Assembly: GCA_019802505.1 (NCBI GenBank)
Contig: JAFMOC010000042.1
Location: forward strand, 675,001-739,000
Reading direction: 5' to 3'
Source of the DNA: Corydoras sp. C115
Lineage: Eukaryota > Chordata > Actinopteri > Siluriformes > Callichthyidae
Length of the DNA stretch: 64,000 nt
Each line of letters begins with the position of its first letter. Position 1 is the first letter of the stretch. Shown in pieces: positions 55,060-64,000 of the stretch. The translations under genes and the position numbers were made by a program. Under the pieces are notes generated by a model. It was not told the DNA's origin, did not search any database, and worked only from the letters and a program-made list of their open reading frames with translations.

Positions 55060-56007
55060 AGTTCATAAAACTAGTCGAAAGGCCGTTTTTAACACATTAA
55101 GCTCGTCTCGGTGGAACGGACTCATCAAAAGCCCAGACTTTTTTACTGTTTGTGGAGAGAGCGCCGATTCTCCGCAAGGATGGAGACCAGATTGAGGCTT
55201 GGTGGCGAGAAACTCGACTTGAAGCTGAAGTGGAAAAGCAGTTTGGTTTTATAAGAACGATGCTCTGTGAGGACACGAGGACACCGAGGCAGGTATTCAG
55301 GCTCGATCCGCCGGTCGTCCGGTTGCGCTCCTCAAAACTACGAGGTCAAACGGCGTCCCGGCTTCTCCCCGCGTCCACAGAGAATTCCCCTGGTTCAACG
55401 TGCATCGGTACTCAGACTGCCCGCTCGCCCAAAGTCACGCTTTCACCTTTCGTCTGTTCTCCAGCGCAATCACGCCACTAAACCGCCGTGCGCGTCAACT
55501 TTTTTTTTTATAGTTGGCAGCGACCACGTGACCTGCGAACGAGCCCCGGGAGCAGATTACGGCGTGCGGAGGCGAGGAGGCATCAGCTGAGAGAGTGATG
55601 AAGCGTGCTGTCACTCAGAGCCAGCAAAAGTAACACTGCGAGGATAATCGAGTTAAAAAAAAAAGCTCTTCCCCCTCTTAAAACCGTTTGTGAAAAGCAT
55701 ACCTCATCTTCTGAAATACACATGGTAACCGCAATTAACAAGTTTAAAGTTTAAAGTTCACGCATCTTTCATTTACCTATTGTGCTTCAGAATAAAGTGA
55801 TAGCCGAGTTAGACAATACTCTTTTTTTAAGCAAAATATGACCACCAATCAGACTTTTAAGCCTTTAAAGCATAAACTATTATTATTCGCGTGAAATCAC
55901 GGCAAATAAAACACGCTATACTTTGTATTCTGGCGCCATCTACTGTTTTCACGGAGTAATGGCTTGATTTATTGTATTATTCCTTTACCCCCATTTTATT
56001 TAATATT
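55060..56007. other. intergenic DNA between inhbb and the kelch gene
   Basis: The first 550 bases are the CpG-rich inhbb upstream region. From 55640 the sequence becomes AT-rich and featureless. Open frames on the plus strand at 55152-55590 have no ATG support, no recognisable domain and biased composition, so I treat them as promoter DNA. Confidence 0.6.
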
Positions 56008-56331
56008 TATTCATTATCTAGCGTTTAAACCTCTTCTAGAGTCGCAGGGAGGGGAGAGGGGTTTTTCCATGCCCATCCAGGGGAGAATGTTTTGGGCGCT
56101 AGGCAGATACACCCAGGACAGGGTGCCAATCGGTCACTCACTCACACACACTATATGGGGAAATTTAAGAGCTTTCAATTTACCTTGAATCCATGTTTTT
56201 GGATCGCGGGTGTTAACCGGAGAACCCGGAGGAAACCCACACGGACACGGGGAGAACATGGAAACTCCACCCAGATTGGGATTTGAACCTGAATCTCCAG
56301 CGCTGAGAGGCGAACGTGATAACTACTAAGC
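56008..56331 (-). mobile_element. V-SINE-like element, diverged
   Basis: Tail, body, central domain and head are recognisable (ggggagaatgttttgggcgc, accggagaacccggaggaaa, agcgctgagaggcgaacgtg). The extreme 5' end is lost. It separates the kelch 3' end from the inhbb upstream region. Confidence 0.85.
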
Positions 56332-56495
56332 TTAAACTAAATTAATTGGCACTGTACAAGTTTCTCTCCAGCAATAAATACTGCACCATTAGTGTACGTC
56401 TTCTTTCTGATTTTAATTCCTTAAAGAGAGAAGGATTTAACCTGGTAAAACCACAAAAATAAAACATTTGTAAGTACATGTCAACTACCTGGTCT

Positions 56496-56501
56496 TTTAT
56501 T
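56496..56501 (-). terminator. candidate polyadenylation signal of the kelch gene
   Basis: The minus strand reads AATAAA about 295 bases beyond the stop codon at 56795. The interval is AT-rich and non-coding, and the signal lies before the SINE at 56008-56331. Plausible, not proven. Confidence 0.35.
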
Positions 56502-56794
56502 CCAATCATGTTATTTCCAATAAGTAAAAATGTACATATTATTACTACATAAACACAATTGGATATATGGACTCAATTCGGCTGAAACTATTGTATAAAA
56601 CTGTACAATATAATTCAACATTATTATTCATATATATAAAAGGCCCTTACAAAGGGCACCATAAATTAGTTAAACATGAAATTATGTGAAACATTGTCAA
56701 TGTAGCAGCATTTTTAAACAGAATATCCCATTTTCTATCCTTATAAAACAACAATCCATGCCATTGTAAAGTGATGAAGAATAAGTCGTATTTG

Positions 56795-57392
56795 TCAGCT
56801 GTCTCCCAAAGTCATTTGCCACACTGAAATGACAGCATGCTCTTTTAGAGGTTTTCCCCCTAATATAAGTAGCTGGTTAGGCACCATCAATTCTGTCCTG
56901 TCCTCTTTCTGTTTTACAGAGTGCTCAGTATCCCAGATATCTTGAACCTGCTCTTGGTTCGGAAGAGGAAGCCAGCCCCCATTTGTTGTATTTATCTCAG
57001 AAGTTGAAATGTCTTTCACATTGTGCTTGATTTCTACATGCATAGGCTGTAGTTCAATAGCCTCCTCTGATTGCATTTTACAGGTGTCAGATGGGAAACA
57101 CCTGTTTTTGAAAGGTCTGCGCTTGCCGCTGATATCTGACATGGAGACTTCATCAGCAATGTTATCAGATGCCCCGGCTTGGAAGCTGGGGCCCAGTCCT
57201 ACGCAGCAGTGCTGAATCCGACATGGGGCTGTAGATCCGGATAATGATGGCAGCTTTTCCCAAGTCAGTGTAGTAAGATTAAGCTTCCACAGGCAGTTTC
57301 TTGGAGCACTCTGGGTTTCACCTCCACCAAAGAGCAACATGCTGTCCTTGTATACAACCGCAGAGTGGCCCATCAGCTTAGGGGGTCCTGAG
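56795..57392 (-). CDS. kelch-repeat protein, terminal coding exon
   Basis: This is the last coding exon of a minus-strand gene. The acceptor is tgtgtag|C at 57393/57392, and the first base completes a TCC (Ser) codon from the previous exon. It encodes 198 residues and a stop. The start, SGPPKLMGHSAVV followed by MLLFGGGETQ and LWKLNLTTLTWEKL, is a textbook kelch blade: GHS..VV, a hydrophobic strand ending in GG, then W and L at the usual spacing. A long polar region of about 100 residues (GKRRPFKNRCF and beyond) has no clear repeat. The C-terminus NQLLILGGKPLKEHAVISVW resembles a closing kelch strand. Kelch blades build beta-propellers that bind partner proteins, including E3 ligase substrates and cytoskeletal or Rab proteins. 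I cannot identify the orthologue. The 3' end lies about 1.85 kb upstream of the inhbb ATG. Confidence 0.85.
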
Positions 57393-58524
57393 CTACACAA
57401 TGAAGTAGAAAATTAAATTAATAAACATACTAAAATATAAATCATTTAACATTTATTACCGTTATAGATTAATTTCCGTGGTCTAAAATTAAGTGAAGCA
57501 ACAGAATTTTCTCAGGTTTTAATCAAAGCAATGTATTTTTAAAAACTGAAGTTTGTTAACCCAAGTGATACATTTATTATAGTTGCAGTTCTTGTTACAT
57601 TTATGTATCTGAAACCGTATAGTCTCACTTGAGCCTTTTTTCCTCCCTCTATTACCCCTTCTAATGTACATATACCTTGTAACAAAACTCCAGCATTAAT
57701 CATTAAGCAGCAGTGCAATGTTAGAAAAGGTTAATTCAATGCCAACTGAATCAGATTAAGGGAAGGCTGTTTGCCAGCTTTAAAAGCCTTCTAAAAATGT
57801 ATAATTTGCTACATAATATTAATATACCATATTCTGGATGTAACTGTGTAATTCAAGTGTGTTTTTTATGTAAATAACACTTGCTTTAAAAGGAATATTA
57901 AAAAATTTTGAGGACATCATCTGTCATAAAGGATGTGACCTCATACCGACGTCAAAGAATTAGTCAAGATAAAAGGCCAGCTGTGTTTCATCTGTGTCCA
58001 GTTAAAAAAAAAAGGTGCATTTGAACACAACGCAAAATAAGAAACAACTAGAAATAACAAGTATGTCCTGTGCATGCGAAAAGGATAGAAACTGATTTGT
58101 TCAGATGTCAACATATTTTTACAAAAAAAAGCAGCTTTTCTAATTATTTTTACACCACATTAATTTACCAAAAGTTTGTGATACGGTGAATTCTATTGAA
58201 AAATATGTAGGACAAATATTACAAATGACATCTTCAATGTTAGTCTGTGTTCGTAAAAAAAATAAATAAATAAAATAAATAAAAAAGGGAAGCAAAAGAC
58301 AGAGATGAAAGCAGACTTATGTGCTGATTCATCAATCTGAACAGCCAGTCAGCATAATTTTTTAACATGCACGATTGATTTGCTAAGTTGCTAATGCTAT
58401 CAGCGCAGATCATCAGTGGTAAACCATCGGCTTGTCATATTGCAACTCTAACATTCCAAACTACTTCTGTACAGTTCTATTTATGTATCATTGCATTAAA
58501 TGAGTCATCGTATGACTTCCTTAC
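57393..58524 (-). other. kelch gene intron
   Basis: This is the interval between two phase-matched kelch exons. It is AT-rich unique DNA with an A/AT-rich simple tract at about 58255-58285. No other feature is recognised. Confidence 0.7.
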
Positions 58525-58705
58525 GAAGTTCTAATGCAGCTCCAAGTATTTATGTGGCAGTTCCATTTCCACAGGTCCTTCCGTTCCATAAGACCTTGCA
58601 AGCCACCATAAAGATACATGCACTGCTGGTGGGTAATAGCTGAATGACTGTGTCTCGGTCCTGGACCCACTTGTCTTTCATTCAACAATGACCAGTTTCC
58701 AGAAT
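58525..58705 (-). CDS. kelch-repeat protein, internal exon
   Basis: This 181-base exon is too short to show as a long open frame. The acceptor is tttttcag|AT and the donor ACTTC|gtaagg. It enters in phase 1, completing GAT (Asp) with the preceding exon, and leaves in phase 2, matching both neighbours. It encodes DSGNWSLLNERQVGPGPRHS, then HSAITHQQCMYLYGG, and DLWKWNCHINTWSCIRTS. That is a full kelch blade with the RHSHSA motif, a GG doublet and two tryptophans. The agreement of both splice sites, both phases and the motif makes it convincing. Confidence 0.85.
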
Positions 58706-58771
58706 CTGAAAAATAATATAGATGTCAATAATTAGAACACTGCACCTTAACATGCACCTGTGTGGACAAAA

Positions 58772-59065
58772 GTATAGGGACACTTACAAGTTACACCTAC
58801 AGAAACGTTTATGGCATCACATTCTAACTGGTTCCCTTTTTGCAGCTAGAACAGCTTCTCATCTTCTAAAAAGGCATTTCTACAAGATTTGAGTTTTTCT
58901 GGAATCTTCACTAATTAATCCAGAAGAACAATTGTAAAGACAGAGTGCTGGATAGGAGGGCCTGCCTCAAAAGCTCCATTTAAGTTTATCCAAATGGTGT
59001 TCTTTAGGCCTACGGTCAGGACCTCAGGTTGCAGGCCAGTCAGGTTCTTTCACAACAAGTTTACA
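58772..59065 (-). mobile_element. Tc1-like nonautonomous remnant
   Basis: The phrases gtggacaaaagtatagggac, ttttgcagctagaacagctt and gcaggccagtcaggttcttt match a fish Tc1-like family, the same one as 51545-51800. Confidence 0.6.
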
Positions 59066-59430
59066 GTACTGCCCATCATGTGTTATTTCGTATGTAAAAA
59101 TTATCAAATTGTTCAATAGTTGGGAAAACAATCAAATGTCAATTACTTAAAAAAATAATAAATTTTAACAGTAAAACAGAGCAATTATGCTTTTATTTTA
59201 ATGTTTATAAGAGTTAACCATGATCAAGTTTAATTTAATGTATTTTATTTATCTTATCATATCTATTAAGTTCTTATCTCATCTGCTTGGTGTGAAATTG
59301 TACTCTCAGCAGCTGAAGGTGCATCACAGAACAGTTGGCTCACATTTCACACATTGGAATGACTCAACTTTCAAGAAAATAATTAGTTATGAAACAAAGG
59401 AGGCTGACTGTAAACAGTTGCAAGACTGTG

Positions 59431-59457
59431 TTTTTTTTTTTTTTTTTTTTTTTTTTT
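59431..59457. repeat. T homopolymer run
   Basis: Twenty-seven T in a row. Confidence 0.95.
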
Positions 59458-59794
59458 ACCAACATCCAAACCGATAGGATGTGACACCACTGCTACTCAG
59501 CTTAACACCCAATAGTTTATTGTCTTTACAAAGAACTATCTTTTTTTCCCACACATGCATTCTTCATAAGTAACAACAAACTCACAGACATGGCTACAGA
59601 ATGTTTCGAGCATGTCTGGAAAAGTGAATCATCGCTTATGGCAGTGTGAGAAAGTCTGCTTGATAAACAACAGCCAACAGTCTTTGAACAAATTGATTGT
59701 CACGCACAACTCGCAGAATTTTTTTCACGTTATTTACATTCATGTCTCACAATGAGTGGATTGTCTGCCTGAAATGAGTTGACACCTCAACAAT

Positions 59795-61055
59795 GAGTTA
59801 TTAGAAAAAGAAAGTACACCCTCTTGCATTGTTCTGATTTAACACATTACGGTATAAAAAAGTTTTGGAAAAAAAAGTGCAACGTTATATGACCAACAAA
59901 GTACTGTACACTGTGACGCAGAACTGAGATCAAGAAAAGATTTGTGAATGAGAGGCGGAGCCAGGAAATCAGGTGAGATGATGGCTTTAACCTGGGATGT
60001 GTTTGCATTAATAGTCTGTGTGTCTTCTTAAGGATTTAAAGGGAGACGAGACTCAAGAGTGGGAAAGAGAGAGATGCCCACAGAGCACTAGACAGTCTAA
60101 AAAGTCGTGTTTGTGAGCTTAATAAATTTAAAAAATTATGTTTTCAGTTGGGCAAAACTTGTCTCTGCTCCTGGCATTTAACATGCACCTTTATTACTTA
60201 TTTGACAAAACAAAGCTATAATGGAAAAGCAGTATGTGAAAAAAACTTAGAACATACTATGAATAAATAGATTGTGGAACTTTGTTGATCTTAGCAGCAG
60301 TAACATAAGATAAGCAATTTCTACATATATTTTCTAGTCTCTTGCATTGTTCTTGAGGAATTTTTGATCACCTTTCTTTACAATGTAGCCTAAGTGTACT
60401 GGGGTTTGTGAGCATTTATTTATTTAGCTTTAGATTACATCAATTAAGTTTGAATGGTCTAAACCCTTTTTTCAATCATTTGATTGCAGGTTTGGTCACC
60501 ATCACTGTCTACTCAGCCAAATTTTAATGTTGTTGAAGATTAAACATCATACATTTCACGCCACAATTTTTTGCCGCACAGAGGAGTTTATGGTTGGGTC
60601 AATGACTGCAAGATGCCGAGGTAGTTTTGCTATAAAACAAGCTTGAATCATTAGTTTACAATATCCATGAACGTCACTTTAGTAGAATGGTTTATTTTTG
60701 CTGTTTTTGACTTTCACAAAAATACATTATGGCCAAACATCTTTACTTTGGTCTTGTCAGTCCAAAGGACATTGTTCTTGAAGCCTTGTGGTTTGTTCAC
60801 ATGCAACTTTACAAACCTAAGCCATGGTGCCATGTTCTTTTTAGAAAGAAGACACTTCCTCTTGGTAAACCTTACAAACAAGTAATGCTGGTTAGATTTT
60901 TTTTAATAAGTGTGCCATCATAGATTAAAAAAATAACATCCTAACTGAGGCCTGTAAAATCTGAGATGCAGTTCTTGGGTCTTTTGCAATTTCTCTAAGC
61001 AATGCAGTCTGACCTTGGGGTGAATTAGCTTGTTTATCTGAACAAAGTTACATGT
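59795..61055 (-). pseudogene. decayed Tc1-like transposon with transposase remnant
   Basis: Sub-terminal phrases aagaaagtacaccctcttgc (about 59808) and tggaaaagcagtatgtgaaa (about 60221) mark the end region. On the minus strand 60722-60778 reads NNVLWTDKTKVKMFGHNV, the block with the second catalytic aspartate; LRFVKLHVNKPQGFK precedes it. The DNA-binding region follows to about 61050. Stops and indels are frequent. A segment with no match to the family (about 59890-60165, carrying an AATAAA) interrupts it. Confidence 0.75.
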
Positions 61056-61354
61056 GTTTGAAGTCAGAGTGCTGAGAAGGCTACTGGAATTCCTCCACAC
61101 CACACTCCACAATAAAATTTTATGGACCTTCCACAAACAGGAAAGTGACCTCCCACAACTTTGACCACAAAGATAAAAAATGTTCATAATGAGCAATCTA
61201 CACCACTGTTTGGTACAAATTGACTGCCTTACACTTATTTTAATAATGTTATTGTGTATTTCTTAATTCAATATGTTGAATTTGAACAGATAACCGTTAG
61301 AAGGGTGAGAAGACAAGAAAAAAAACGCCAGAAGATATACAAAACAACGCTTAC

Positions 61355-61475
61355 CCATTTGAAGCCTCCAGAATTCTTGTGAGGGGCCTCGCATGTCAAT
61401 GTAGCCCCCATAAACATACATAGAGGAACCCAAAACGACAGCACTATGTCCCTTTCTGTTAGTTGGACCCCTATT
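61355..61475 (-). CDS. kelch-repeat protein, internal exon
   Basis: This 121-base exon has acceptor cattctag-type sequence (tctag|AAT) and donor ATGG|gtaagc. It enters in phase 0 and leaves in phase 1. It encodes NRGPTNRKGHSAVVLGSSMY followed by VYGGYIDMRGPSQEFWRLQM. The GHSAVV, YVYGGY and FWRL landmarks are those of a kelch blade. It joins in phase to the exon at 58525-58705. Confidence 0.85.
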
Positions 61476-61611
61476 CTAGATGACACATATTACATAGCAG
61501 ATAAATGCTCACATTTCACCAATATGTAAATTAGCAGAAAATTAAAATATGCAATCTTAAAAGCATCTAGGTTAATATTTTGTAGTTATTTTTTTTTAAA
61601 ATGACTAAAAA

Positions 61612-61745
61612 CACTAAAGGACAACCCAGAGGAAACCCAGGCGGACCTGGGGAGAACATGGAAATTGCACCCAGATTGGGATTTAAACCTGGAATAACCA
61701 GCACTGAGAGACGAACATGCTAACAACTAAGCCACCATGCTGCCC
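61612..61745 (-). mobile_element. V-SINE-like head fragment
   Basis: Only the 5' half is present (aacatggaaattgcacccag, ctaagccaccatgctgcccg), moderately diverged. Confidence 0.8.
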
Positions 61746-61785
61746 GACTATTGAAATTGCAGCCTTACAAATAATGTATGATTAT

Positions 61786-62111
61786 TCATTCATTCATTCA
61801 TTATCTCCCGCTTTATCCTCTATTAGGGTCGCGGTGGGGTTCCCCATGCCCATCCAGGGGAGAACGTCTCGGGCGCTGGGCAGATAGACCCAGGACAGGT
61901 CGCCAATCCATCGCTGGGCACACACTCACTCACTCACACAAACACACTCTATATGGGGCAATTTTTGAGAATTCAATTAACTTGATCCATGTTTTTGGAC
62001 TGTGGGAGGAAACCGGAGAACCCGGAGGAAACCCACCCAGATGGGGATTCGAACCAGGAATCCCTAGCGCTGAGAGGCGAACGTGCTAACCACTAAGCCA
62101 CCGTGCCGCCC
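61786..62111 (-). mobile_element. V-SINE-like element, near consensus, with TSD
   Basis: A 326-bp copy with a small deletion in the central domain (near 62035). The 12-mer atgtatgattat at 61774-61785 recurs at 62112-62123. Confidence 0.93.
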
Positions 62112-62142
62112 ATGTATGATTATACTTAAAATATATTAAAAA

Positions 62143-62501
62143 GGGCGGCACGGTGGCTTAGTGGTTAGCACGTTCGCCTCTCAGAGCTAGGGATTCCCGG
62201 TTCGAATCCCCATCTGGGTGGAGTTTCCATGTTCTCCCTGTGTCCACGTGGGTTTCCTCCGGGTTCTCCGGTTTCCTCCCACAGTCCAAAAACATGGATC
62301 AAGTCAATGGAGTTCTCCAAATTGCCCCATGTAGAGTGTGTTTGTGTGCTTGTCTGTGTGTGTGAGTGTGTGCCCAGCAATAGATTAGCACACTGTCCTG
62401 GGTGTATCTGCCCAGCGCCCGAAACGTTCTCCCCTGGATGGGCATGGGGAACCCCACCATGACCCTAATATAGGATAAAGCAAAAGATAATGAATGAATG
62501 A
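62143..62501 (+). mobile_element. V-SINE-like element, full length, with TSD
   Basis: A, B boxes and tail are intact. The 12-mer atatattaaaaa at 62131-62142 recurs at 62502-62513. It lies head-to-head with the copy at 61786-62111. Confidence 0.93.
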
Positions 62502-63303
62502 ATATATTAAAAATAAAATTTCTTGAAGTGTACTAAATTTGCTGACTAGCTGGATCAGAACAATTATCAAGCTAAGCAGGATCATTAGATGCTGGTCACA
62601 CAGTCAATGAAAGGCTAATGAAGAAGTTAACTGATTGAGAGGATGTAGTAGATTGTGACTTGTTTAATAAGAAGGTTGAACTCTGTTACCAGTGTTGATG
62701 ACCCCTGTAATTACAACTCGCTGCACACTATAGCAGGATCACCTGTACATTCACATCTATATACATTTCTATAACTGCTTACCCTGAGAATTTCATGCAG
62801 AAACATTAGTAAGATTTTACTTTACCTGCTAGCTACAGAGTGAAAAAATCTTGTTGTTGTAAAGCCAAATGGAAAACAACCTGACTGGCTGGAGTTCAGA
62901 GAATGTATATAATAACTCGCTCTACAAATGTGTTGAGCAAAAAAAACCACGAAAGAATGGAAAAAAACCTTTTAAGAACTGTTTCAAAAGCAGCTTTACA
63001 GTATGAATGCCCTGAGTTAAGATCCCAAGGAAATGGCAAGGTTCCCTTTTGTGTGAAGTTTATATGTTGTTCCGGTGTCTGTGTTTCCTCTAGGCATTAA
63101 CAGTCCAAAGACATGGAGGTCATAAGAACGGGAGAAATTATTTTGCCCCTAAATATTAATGCATGTGTATTTCGATATGTTCTGTATGTGATAGAAAACT
63201 TAAAAACTATAAAATAAATGTTTTAGGAGCAAAGAGAGACTCTACCCAGTTTTACTAGTCTTACTAATACAGTGCCTGGTGAGTGTGTATAGTAGGTCTT
63301 TAC

Positions 63304-63350
63304 CTGAAAATCTATGTTTCCTGTTTCAGAATGCAGCCATTCTTCTTTAC
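63304..63350 (-). CDS. kelch-repeat protein, small upstream exon (partial gene)
   Basis: A 47-base candidate exon has acceptor ttcactgcag|GT and donor TTTTCAG|gtaaag. It enters in phase 1 and leaves in phase 0, matching the exon at 61355-61475. It encodes (G)KEEWLHSETGNIDFQ, which fits the end of a kelch blade, where a tryptophan follows the outer strand. It is short, so it rests on splice sites, phase and a single W. The reading frame stays open well upstream (to about 63501), so a longer exon is possible. Further 5' exons must lie beyond the right edge. Confidence 0.55.
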
Positions 63351-64000
63351 CTGCAGTGAAATAAAAATTGTCCATTAAATAAATGGTAAAAAAGTCAAAT
63401 TGAGGCTGTGTAGCTCCCTCCGATTTAATGCTAACAGCAAAACTGTTCTTAACAACACTCATTGTGTTTATTCCCAAACGTGAGAACTGTAATATACACA
63501 AACAAATAAAATTTTTCTGCCTTGTAAACTATTAGTGCTATTCATTAAGTATAAATGAACTCGGTCTCAGATGTGACATTTGCTTCATATAAACACAAAT
63601 CTGAAGCTTAACCTTGCAAATATCACAAAATTGGACATTAATTTACATTTATACTATGAAATCAATCAAATCAATGTTTATTGCTCACATACATAGTTAT
63701 ACATGATACAGCTAGAAGTGAAATGCTTTAACGACTTATCCACAATTATATTACACTGTAATACAAATGCAAAGTGACCAAAATGTTTTATAATTTAAAG
63801 TTAAAGTGAGTGATGTGCGTTGGTGTGTGCAAGTAATGCAGTGCAGAGTTAAAAGTTAAAAAGAGTTGTGCAAGTGTTCAGGATTTTCGGTTTAGTCCTG
63901 GTTTAAAGTCCGAATAGCCATTTACACTAGAACATAATATGAACATGAATGAAATGAAATAAGCTTTCCATAAACACAAATAACACACAAACAGAACACA
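63351..64000. other. right edge: probable kelch gene intron with a LINE-like tail
   Basis: This lies upstream of the first visible kelch exon, so it is probably intron. The part from 63660 to 63905 looks like an antisense retrotransposon 3' end: tttattgctcacatacat, then runs of short phrases ending in agttaaaaagagttgtgcaa. No exon is recognised. Confidence 0.4.

Larger units (their letters stand above)
54560..55600. promoter_or_regulatory. CpG-rich island over inhbb exon 1 and promoter
   Basis: CpG dinucleotides are dense over exon 1 (54600-55020) and continue to about 55600, for example gcgtccgg, ccgccggtcgtccgg and cgtgcggaggcgagg, while the rest of the window is CpG-poor except in SINEs. 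CpG islands commonly mark vertebrate developmental gene promoters. A CACGTG E-box (55525-55530) lies at the upstream end. I see no convincing second gene in it. Confidence 0.65.
58706..61354 (-). other. kelch gene intron with Tc1-like remnants
   Basis: This intron is 2.65 kb. It carries two Tc1-like remnants (58772-59065 and about 59795-61055) and a T-run at 59431-59457. The rest, about 59070-59790, is AT-rich with no recognised feature. Confidence 0.7.
61476..63303 (-). other. kelch gene intron with three SINE pieces
   Basis: This intron is 1.83 kb. It contains a SINE head (61612-61745), a minus-strand SINE (61786-62111) and a plus-strand SINE (62143-62501). From 62514 to 63303 I see only unique AT-rich DNA and a doubtful SINE scrap near 63066-63150. 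Confidence 0.6.

Noticed and set aside
55152..55590. Plus-strand open frames of 107-109 codons upstream of inhbb
   Set aside because: They begin without ATG, have no domain and lie in the CpG-rich promoter region.
63066..63150. Possible further SINE scrap (acagtccaaagacatgga)
   Set aside because: The match is limited to about 20 bases of the central domain with poor flanks; too weak to list as a feature.

Overview
The window is vertebrate nuclear DNA, almost certainly from a teleost fish. It is AT-rich and full of (TA)n and (CA)n microsatellites, decayed Tc1-like transposons, L2-type LINE 3' ends and one abundant tRNA-derived SINE family. Its two real genes have vertebrate-style exons bounded by GT/AG. 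The SINE looks like those I associate with otophysan fishes such as catfishes, but that is an impression from memory, not a proof. Nothing is bacterial: there are no operons, CRISPR arrays, phage or plasmid features.

Positions 1 to about 45.7 kb hold no gene I can support. This stretch is a gene desert of unique AT-rich DNA interrupted by repeats. It lies 3' of inhbb. In mammals the DNA 3' of INHBB is also a large desert, leading towards GLI2, so it may carry distal regulatory DNA; none can be identified by eye.

Positions about 45.7 to 55.6 kb hold inhbb, the inhibin/activin beta-B subunit gene, on the minus strand. It has two coding exons (54567-54942 and 47511-48283) separated by a 6.3 kb repeat-rich intron. 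The splice phase joins correctly, giving a 382-residue prepropeptide that ends in a 116-residue mature domain with all nine cysteines. The probable 3' UTR runs to a polyadenylation signal near 45.77 kb. A CpG-rich promoter region covers exon 1 and about 600 bases upstream.

Positions about 56.5 to 64 kb hold the 3' half of a second minus-strand gene that encodes a kelch-repeat protein. Four exons with consistent splice phases are visible (63304-63350, 61355-61475, 58525-58705, 56795-57392). The 5' part lies beyond the right edge. I cannot name the gene with confidence. It ends only about 1.9 kb upstream of the inhbb start codon, in tandem orientation.

The SINE family is the most informative repeat: 23 recognisable copies make up roughly 6 kb, and at least twelve have 11-16 bp target-site duplications that can be read directly. 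A 322 bp foldback MITE at 38.2 kb contains three perfect 18-bp palindromes on an exact 21-bp period. I found no undescribed enzymatic or defence system in this window.
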